Assembly (NCBI GenBank): GCA_961205875.1
Contig: OY540815.1
Location: 24,799,638 to 24,863,637, forward strand
DNA: 64,000 nt
Source of the DNA: Sialis fuliginosa
Lineage: Eukaryota; Arthropoda; Insecta; Megaloptera; Sialidae
Reading direction: 5' to 3'
Positions 56,146-64,000 of the stretch are shown one piece after another (the first letter of the stretch is position 1; each line of letters starts with the position of its first letter). The notes under the pieces are model-generated. The model worked only from the letters and a program-made list of their open reading frames with translations. It searched no databases and was not told where the DNA came from. Position numbers and translations under genes: made by a program.

Positions 56146-56569
56146 AGTTCCAGACTGTTCTTCTTTTTTCGTAGCTTCGTAATGTAACCTAATATCAAAA
56201 AAAAATATATTTAAAATTTTGTTAAAAAATGTTATTTTCCCGGAATATCCGTTCATAATTTTACAAATTTCTATCAGATCAATTGATGTTTTTTTTTAAA
56301 TTTCCTCGATGAAATATGAACCATTATAGTATGTTTATTGTTTATATTATTTAATTTTCTAATGAAAAACTTATTGCACAAAAATCACAAGATAGATATA
56401 CAAAAATATATCTGACAGAAATACTACTCTGAACTATAGTAAGCTACCAATCAGATTGTTAGAAAAAGAGATAGGTATATGTCCAAAATACACTGCATCT
56501 CTCACTTTTTGAACAGATGTTACACCATTGTGTTAATACAGAATGCACTGTCCATTCTCTATGTCTATG

Positions 56570-56992
56570 ATTAATACCTTGACAAAAATCAATAATGCCC
56601 CCCATCCTACCGTATTAATATTTTATTTAAGTTGTTGTATCTTTGCAGGTGGGGGGGGGGGGGTATTTTAGGTTGTTTTGTTGAACAAAAAATTATTTAA
56701 AAATTTTATTTACACCTCTGAAGTCTCTAGGAACGGTAAATTCGTAGAAAATTCTTTAAGTTTTTAATTTAAATGACTAATATCTTGACAAAATTCAATA
56801 AATCCCCCCCCCCCCACCATACATAATAATATTTTATTTAAGTCGTTGTCGTTTCAGAGAGGGGGGGAGGCTATTTAAGGTTGTTTTATTAAATAATTTT
56901 TTTTTTAATATTCGGTACGCCTCTGGAGTCCCAAGAAACGGCAAAATTCGTAGAATATTCTTTAAGGTTTCAATTTAACTGACTCATTAATA
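56570..56992. repeat. Two-unit tandem duplication, about 206-bp period
   Basis: CTTGACAAAA..TCAATAA, a C-run, TAATATTTTATTTAAGT, GTTGT, a G-run, AGGTTGTTTT, ACGCCTCTG-like AGTC, and AAATTCGTAGAA..ATTCTTTAAG occur twice in that order. Both units keep paired C- and G-homopolymers. Confidence 0.8.
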
Positions 56993-57727
56993 TTACGATT
57001 TCTAGATGTGACTTACGGATTTGTAATTTTTATATACATTGAGATTTTAACGGAATCGAGGGTCCCTGAATCACGTACGGGCATTATCTCAATGACTGTC
57101 TGTCGGTCTGTTTATACATGGAATTTACGTTTTTATATATTCTGTAGATATTACCGGAAACGGTTTGTCATTTTTTGGATTATTTTGGAAATAAGTTTTT
57201 TTTTTATAATTTTTTTTTAAATACCAGAAGCTTTGTGATCGTTTTAAAATGAGAAAAAAAAAACATCTGCCAAGTATCACAAAGCTTCTCTTATCTTCGA
57301 TATTGCGAGGAAGCAATATTGTTCTCCGATTTCAAAATTTAAACTTTTATAATGGATTTACAAGATAATTCTGAATTTATTTATGGTATTAAAAATAAAC
57401 GAAATTACATGAAAATATAGTGTATATTATAACAATTACATCATTGTAGTTAGGTAATTACATAATAATATTAATAATATATACGTAGTACATTATGTTT
57501 TATTAAATGATATAACACTGACCTTACTTTACATATCAATAATAAATATATCACAGATGCATACAATTAATATAATATACGAGTATTAACCGCTTTTAAA
57601 CTTCGTGTATATAAAATAATAACGTATATGTATTTACTTCAAATATCTGTAACAAATTTCATAATATTAATACATTTTACTAACTTGAGTATTTTACATA
57701 TTTTTATTCAACCAAAATTGATATGGA

Positions 57728-57824
57728 TCTCGGCTTCTGGACACAAGCCGCGTCGATTTGGTCTCTTGTAAATATTATCTGACGATCAAACCGGCGTCGA
57801 CTTGTGACCAGAAGCCAAGACCGG
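57728..57824. repeat. Foldback element E, copy 2
   Basis: CTCGGCTTCTGGACACAAGC...GTCG and GCGTCGACTTGTGACCAGAAGCC form the arms. Relative of 16,877-16,990, with a different loop. It lies just beyond the 3' end of the MAK-type kinase gene. Confidence 0.75.
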
Positions 57825-57860
57825 GGAAACCTGAGTAACTTTTGTCTGAATTGACCTAAG

Positions 57861-60800
57861 TTAATTACAAAAATAAATAATATAAATAAAATAAAATAAA
57901 CAGTTGACGTACTTGGCGATCCAGTCTGCTCTGCTTACGATATTTGAACTGGACTTATTTGAAACGGTCGATTCATTTCCAAAATTTGTATTTAACTTAA
58001 TCTGGGGCTGTTTTAATTTATCTAAAAATACCGGTTTATCAGACCTCGGCAAATGAGACACCGCGTCGATCTCGAGAATTCAAACAAGTCAGGCTTGAAT
58101 TCACAAAGGTTGGCGCGGCGACGCTTCTTATTTGCCAAAAAAAATAAAATTGAAAATTCTCGCATGCTATTATTCACAGGGTAAATGGGTCTTAGCGTAA
58201 TATTTTGGGTCTGTAGTTTTTTTTTTTTTTTTTACTCACTGTGATTCTTCATGGAGAACAAGTCGTCTCTGAACAGCAGAGTATTTTTGGCTTTGGCATT
58301 TTGTGAGAAATACGAACTGTTGTTAGCGACGAGATTGTTTTTATTGGAACCCCTCCGCCCGTACGACCCCATCGACAACTCCCACGGTTCCTTGTTGTTG
58401 TCCAACACGGCCGGCTTGCCGCCGATTGAATTCGATGTGAACAAATACGAATCACTCAGGGATTTCGGTTCTTCCGGTTTCCTATCAAAAAATAATAATT
58501 GTAAAAACTTAAACTTTTCTCAATATTCCTGTTCGATGACATAGAACTCGGGAATTATAGAAACTTGAGAACGGTATTAAAATGTTCGTTATTCATATAA
58601 GGTACTGGCGCACCAGTCTTGGACAATACCCCAGTATTGGACTAATGTTCAGATTCTTTATTTTATAACTTTTGTATCGTAGTACTTATCATTTTGTAAT
58701 CATTAGCAAGTGTCCATAATTGGGTGCGCATTTAAAAAACAAACAGACTTTGGTAGTTGTTTTATTAGTAACACGAGTTCATGAAAATTACAAAAAACAG
58801 TAAACTTTGCTTTTAAAGCGGCCAAATCTGTTAAACGATTAATCGAAATGCTTTTAAATTTTAACACATAAAACTATAGACTATTTAATGAACATTTTAA
58901 CACTGATCTGAAGTTTGTGTGGTTTATAGTTTCAGAGTTCTGTATGTTATTTGTTTTCCTTACATATTTTGATGTTGAAATAACTGTCCCCCTACGTAAT
59001 TTGATACGGCGAGATATTGGGGTTTGGCACTTTGTTCTTTTTGGGGAGTTGCTTCTTTGGGCGCAATCACAGATAGAGTGCCTAACAATTCGTAGATGTT
59101 TCTGTTATCCCAGACGTCCTGGTGTTTGTCGGTTTTTAGAGACGAAGCCACGGGCAGAGTCACTTTACTTCTAAAAATAGTATTTATATTAATGTTATTA
59201 ATCTAAGGACAAATCAATGTATAATAGTCTAATGTATTGATAACGAAGAATACGATTTGATTTGTTACTAGAGGCAAAAGCTGGGTGCAACATGTATAAA
59301 GTTATTGTTAATTAATTAAATCAAAATTATATCGTTTAAAAATTGATTTTCTTGTATTTTAGTCGATATTTGTATGACGAGTTGAAGTTCACTGCAGGAA
59401 ATTTCACTAAAAAATTTCGAATTTTTGATTTCGTTAAAAGTGTGTTTATTGTATAGAAAATGACGTGAAAAGTCGAACTGCTCAAAGCGCAGGTCTGTAT
59501 CTCAAACCGTTCTCGAGATATAACCTCTCAAAGTTTCAATTTTTTCAAAATTTTGAAGAAAAATGGTCATAACTTTTGAACGCGTGGTCGGAATTGATTT
59601 TAGTTGACGGATTTGGAATCAGCGTGTCAAAATCTATATAATGACATGTATAATACCTTAAAACTCGGGAAAAAAAATTTCGCGAAAAATCGAAAAAATT
59701 CAAAGGGGTATACCTTAAAAAAATGTCGATTTTTGCCCAAAATTTTTTTGTTGGATTTTAAAGTATTATACATGTCATTATATAGATTTTGACACGCTGA
59801 TTTCAAATCCGTCAACTAAAATCAATTCCGACCACGCGTTCAAAAGTTATGGCAATTTTTCATCAAAAATTTGAAAAAACTGAAACTTTGAGAGGCTATA
59901 TCTCGAGAACGGTTTGAGATACAGACCTGCGGTTTGATTAGTTCAACTTTTCACGTCATTTTTTATACAATAAACATACTTTTAACGAAATCAAAAAATC
60001 GAAATTTTTTAGTGAAATTTCCTGTAGTGAACTTCAACTCGTCATACAAATATCGACTAAAATACAAGAAATTAAGACGTAGAATCATTTAGTCACTATA
60101 TAAATTATGTTTGTAACTATCACATAATTTTAAGTATTAAAAAAAAAAATCGTAGTTTAATTTGACGTGGTTTGAATTTTTATTATCATGTGGGGGGTAG
60201 AGGGGAAATATACTTTTAGAGAGAGGTTCTACTGTGTATTGCACTTTTTTCCTGACCCTAAAAAATCCATGGGGTCTTCTCCAACATCCACTTTTGTTTT
60301 TCGCTTGGTTCTCCACAATTCGCTATCCCTTTTATCGCTTATATTATTCCTTTGCGAATCATGCGGTATCCCGTTTAGCACGCTGTTTATTTTTGATTGG
60401 TCAGTGAATTCCCTTTTACTAAAACTGAAAAAAAAATTCCCCATTATTAGTAAAAAAAAGAAATAACCATCTTATCTCAAATAGAATCACAAATAAATAT
60501 CTGAGGCATTTTTCTAGACCACACTGTATAATTAATATAACTTACAGCCTAGCTAACAAATATTTGCAAGCCTCCAAACATTTTCAAACGAGGTATCAAA
60601 CTTATATGACAGTTCTCTTGGAGTTTTTGACAGATAGTTGCATTCATAGTAAGTAAAAATAAAGTATATTTACTAAAGTGTATTTACTAACCCCGAGATT
60701 AAAAGCTAATATTGCGAATGCAACTATCTGTCAAATACTCAATAAGAACTGTTTGATACCCCGTTTGAAAGTGTTTCCAAGCTTTCAATATTAGCATTTT

Positions 60801-63519
60801 ACTTTTTTATTAATTGTAAAAAAATATTTCTGTAATTATTTACGTAATCACATTTTATGCTACTTTATTTAAGGTTAAAACTCATTTCAGTATAAATGCG
60901 ACTATATAATAAGCTATCTAATTACGTTTTAGTTAGTTTCTGAGATAAGGTACTGGTACCAGTCTTGGATATGACCCCAGTAATGGCTATTTTTTCAATT
61001 AAATCTACTGAATTAGAAATATGTGTTGATATTTGATTACTAGCATTTATGAATATTAATCTATAGACATTTAACTGTCTCACAGCGTGATTTGATGACA
61101 TGAGGCCAATAGGTGTCAAAATGGTGGACATTTAAACTAACCATTAGTATAATTTATTTATTAATTATTATATTATCATAGCAACTACTTTACATTGTTT
61201 CAAATTTGACTCTTTTATATCCTTTGTGTCGTAGTACTTGTCATTTTGTATATATAATCATTACTGGTTTTACTTTAAACAAACTATATTTGCAGACTTT
61301 GGTAATTAATTAAATTGATTAAATAAAGAGTTACTTGTTTTATTAGTAACACGAGTTTATGAGAATTACAAAAAAGAAGCAAAAAACACCAGTACCTTAT
61401 ATTTTCGTTCGAAAAAAATCTTTGATCGATGTTAATATCCCCCCCCCCCCCCTTCCCACTTACCTATAAACAATCGGAGCGACAATCTGTATAGGCTGCT
61501 GTTTGCTTGCTTTGCCGACATTATCGAAATCGTACGGTTTGTGCGTCCGTATTAATACATTATTGATATTGCTAACGGACGAGTTGCTGTGTTTCGTTAT
61601 CCCGCCGCCTCCGCCACCGCCGCCGACCCACCCGTGACTCTCGGCGGCGGGTCTGTGAGGCGGCGGTCTGTTTAACTTCACGTTCACGTCGGTCATCGAG
61701 TAATTGTTCTGTTTCTGGACACTTCCCGGCCACGTGAAGTTCTCAAACGACTTCTGGACGTTCAGGGATCTGCTGCTGTTGCTGTTAATGTTTTCCATCG
61801 ACGCGTTTTGCTGCAGGCCTTTTTGTATCTTGTCGAACGAACTTTGCTCCAAAAGGATCTTATTTATTTGATTATTTATATCAATGTTTGGTTTAATATA
61901 CATCTCTGTTGGTTTTAATTTCGCATTGTTGCCGCTGTCTTCAGTCGTGGTGAAATTCTTCTGGTCCGGTTTTTGTATACTTTTATTCACGTTAAGTTTG
62001 TTCTGAATGCTGATCGAAGATTTGAGTTGCTGATTCACTATATTGTTGTTGTTGTACGATTGCTGAATTGTCTGCGTGCCGACTTTTTTTATTACGTTTT
62101 GAAAATACGGTGTTCTGAAATTATATTTGATAAATTTAATGTGAGGATACTGTGCCCACCCCTCCACCCCTCTTACCTAAGGATCTGTGGCGCCGTAGGT
62201 CGTTTAATCGGTCCCCATTTTAATAAATCTTCAAGCAATTGTATCCCCGACATGCAGATTCCTGGTAAACTATTTGGTAGAGGTATTTTTGTAAAATAAG
62301 GAAACGAAAAATTCATATTATTCGCTAACTGGTACCCTTCCGGCCATTCTTTCTAAAAAAAAAAACATATATGAAATTAATAAATATCTACATATATAAC
62401 AAATAATAAACATACAAAATAAAATATATACTAAACCACTTACATAGATGTAGTATACATAGTATATATACTACATTTAAAATTAGGTATGAGATATATT
62501 TTTTCAAAGAATTTATTTATAAAATAAAAACAAACACCCTTTAATCCCTTTAATTTTATATATAAATACCTCAAAGATACCCCCTCCCCTCCACCATTTA
62601 AGCTTACCTTTGTTATGATATGTATAAGAATTATTATAATATTTACTATTTAATTATTATCAAAAGGGTGTTTGTTTTTAATCCCAAATAAAGAATATAT
62701 AGGGTTAATAAGACGTACTAATTAACGGTATTGTAAAAAATAACATTCTTACATAAAAAAAACTATCTGAGGAATTTTTGTAAAAAAAAAAACATAAATT
62801 TAAATAATTTCGACTGTACAGACAATATAATATGTATTCTCCTGTACATATAATAAAGTCAAAGATTCCTTCTCTGTTATAAATAAATATATTCGTATAT
62901 AAACACTGTTTATAAATTCATGTATATTTATGATTTGCATGTTTAGTGTATCAGAAGTTATTGAGAAATATGGAATCGAAATTAGACCATTGATTGATTC
63001 TCATGCACAAAGTATAACGAACTAACCCAGATTCGGTTTTAGGACAACTGATTATTTAATATGTTATGTGTTGACCTGCATTTTTTAATTTAAAAATAAT
63101 ATTCACATGCAAAATTTAGGTTCTCGAATTTTTTTTTTAATTTTACTTAAAAAGCTGTAACTATTAAACGCTTTATCAAAATGACTTGAAATGTTAATAC
63201 GTAAAACTAGATTGTATAACGAATCTTTCAACACCATTTTGAAGTTTCCGTGATTTATAGTTCCAGAGTACTATGTCGCACAACAAATGACCGTAACTAA
63301 TAAATAAGAAATCGTGTAGTTTATAGTTTCCGAGTTGTATGATTTACCTGATCCGGTGTTCCGAGAAGCGAGCATATCTTGAACAGCTGATCTATCTCGC
63401 TGGAGCCGGGGAACAGAGGCCGCAGGGAGTACAGCTCGGCCATTATACACCCGCACGCCCACACGTCTATCGAGCTGCCGTACGTCGTCGAGTGCAGCAG
63501 AACCTCAGGAGCGCGGTAC
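57861..63519 (-). CDS. Mak: MAK/CILK1-type (RCK family) ciliary kinase, C-terminal part
   Basis: Seven exons are in the window: 63,519-63,348, 62,352-62,177, 62,114-61,464, 60,424-60,233, 59,170-58,964, 58,481-58,240 and 58,021-57,861, giving 599 residues to the stop. The kinase N-lobe, catalytic loop and TxY activation loop lie beyond the right edge. Visible are subdomain VIII (YRAPEVLL), IX ([19 protein letters not shown]), X ([19 protein letters not shown]), the MAK/CILK1 signature [15 protein letters not shown], and XI ([14 protein letters not shown]). The long Asn/Gln/Ser-rich tail has a poly-Gly run and ends with RADWIAKY, like the terminal D-W-x-x-K-Y of MAK/ICK. This family controls intraflagellar transport and cilium length. 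A donor-like A|GTACGT inside that last motif could lead to a further exon. MAK and CILK1 cannot be told apart here. Confidence 0.93.
58530..58950. repeat. Repeat C split by a repeat B fragment in a MAK intron
   Basis: Left half of C (TTCGATGACATAGAACTCGG) at 58,530-58,600, then an AAGGTACTGG ... CCAGTCTTGG piece of family B at 58,598-58,740, then the right half of C (TTAAACGATTAATCGAAATG ... TAGTTTCAGAGTTCTGTATG) at about 58,800-58,950. B therefore probably inserted into C. The C end lies about 15 bp from the exon donor at 58,963. Confidence 0.65.
59347..60080. repeat. Palindromic foldback element A, copy 3
   Basis: A full-length palindrome in the MAK intron between exons 60,424-60,233 and 59,170-58,964. 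It has the same ends and centre as copies 1 and 2. Confidence 0.88.
60545..60795. mobile_element. MITE H, copy 2, foldback
   Basis: TTTCAAACGAGGTATCAAAC ... GACAGATAGTTGCATTC on the left is mirrored by GAATGCAACTATCTGTCAA ... GATACCCCGTTTGAAA on the right. Shares CAAAC..ATATGACAGTTCT with 27,476-27,797. Confidence 0.8.
60945..61280 (+). repeat. Repeat family B, copy 5 (most complete)
   Basis: It begins AGGTACTGGTACCAGTCTTGG and runs through CCCCAGTAATGG, ATATTTGATTACTAGC, TCATAGCAACTACTTTACAT and TGTGTCGTAGTACTTGTCAT to TAATCATTACTGG. It sits in a MAK intron and is a good reference for the family. Confidence 0.75.
62353..63347. other. MAK intron with partial repeat C
   Basis: AT-rich intron between the two kinase-domain exons. 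A right half of repeat C lies at about 63,135-63,290, and a short C terminus (GTTTATAGTTTCCGAGTTGT) at about 63,317-63,340, ending about 5 bp from the donor of the 63,519-63,348 exon. No nested gene is seen. Confidence 0.55.
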
Positions 63520-64000
63520 CTGAGAACATATGCATTCATCAAAACTAACCGATTTTTATAATGAAAAAATATTTAAATTAAAAAAAAATTATTTTAAGTT
63601 TTACATCAATTCTTATTTGAATTTTCATAAACTTTTTTTACGCGATATTCAGGCTATTTTAATTAATTGATTTGGTTTAAACTAGACGTGTACCGGAAAC
63701 TCTCGATGTAGTTTTAAAGTGAATATTTTAACGTCACTTCTATAATATTATTATATATTGATACTATAAATGTAATTACATTCGATCGAAAAGAACGTAT
63801 GCTATACAAATAATTTAACGAAATTATAGCTATACAAATAGTTTTACGAAGCTGTAAAAATATTGCAGAATATGTAGAAAACACAATTTTTATAATTTAA
63901 TGTATTTTCTTAAAGAAATACCATTTGTTATATTAATTTAAGATAATAATCTATGAATTTATATTTAAAATATAATACTAGTGACGTTATACGTGAATTC
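63520..64000. other. AT-rich right edge, MAK intron
   Basis: The exon at 63,519 starts after a clear CAG acceptor, and no further kinase exon is readable up to 64,000. The stretch is probably intron, and the upstream kinase exons lie outside the window. Confidence 0.55.

Larger units (their letters stand above)
55508..57727. other. Chd64 upstream region and intergenic DNA
   Basis: Inverted CCAAT boxes lie at about 55,683-55,706 (GCCATTGG and GACCAATCAGG), 180-200 bp upstream of the Chd64 ATG, and are likely part of its promoter. Further right are a hammerhead-like motif (56.1 kb), a tandem duplication (56,570-56,992) and a short hairpin, CCAGAAGCTTTGTGAT / ATCACAAAGCTTCT, at 57,222-57,290. 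No gene is seen. Confidence 0.5.

Noticed and set aside
61600-61640. Poly-glycine run in the MAK tail as an assembly or frame error
   Set aside because: The frame stays open on both sides and the phases join correctly to the flanking exons, so it is treated as genuine low-complexity.

Overview
This is an AT-rich window from an animal nuclear genome. Genes are split by GT-AG introns (many of 50-60 bp, some of several kb), there are poly(A) signals and many short foldback repeats, and all the recognisable proteins are of metazoan type. An insect is most likely: the calponin-family protein has the length and N-terminus of insect Chd64 (188 residues). The heavy load of short inverted-repeat elements and C/G homopolymer runs recalls sap-sucking hemipterans, but that placement is a guess.

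Layout. Positions 1-20,700 hold no complete gene. This stretch is repeat-rich AT DNA with GC-rich islands near 4.2-4.8, 6.05-6.15, 7.26-8.15, 9.97-10.24 and 13.2-13.4 kb. Several islands look like minus-strand promoters or first exons, and a 21-codon minus-strand exon at 4,240-4,302 ends in a strong splice donor. I read this part tentatively as the 5' region of a long minus-strand gene that continues off the left edge. From 20.7 kb a gene-dense block follows: dolichol kinase (-) head-to-head with a catalytically dead myotubularin (+); a complete HERC1-type giant ubiquitin ligase (-, 16 exons, 4,298 residues) head-to-head with snurportin-1 (+); a 196-codon coiled-coil ORF inside snurportin intron 1; Chd64/transgelin (-); and the 3' part of a MAK/CILK1 ciliary kinase (-), whose N-terminal lobe lies beyond the right edge.

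I rebuilt every gene by joining exons at splice sites and keeping the reading phase. The summed exon lengths give whole codons in each case (DOLK 476, MTMR 632, HERC1 4,299, snurportin 334, Chd64 189, and 600 for the partial kinase, stops included), which is an internal check on the models. The genes do not form a pathway; all look like housekeeping or cytoskeletal functions. Two short divergent intergenic regions (about 0.53 and 0.57 kb) probably act as bidirectional promoters.

The non-coding space is dominated by inverted-repeat families, named A-J here. The most notable are three copies of a palindromic element of about 0.73 kb (A), two hAT-like MITEs with 8-bp target duplications, a higher-order tandem repeat, and a hammerhead-ribozyme-like motif near 56.1 kb with a decayed relative near 55.07 kb.
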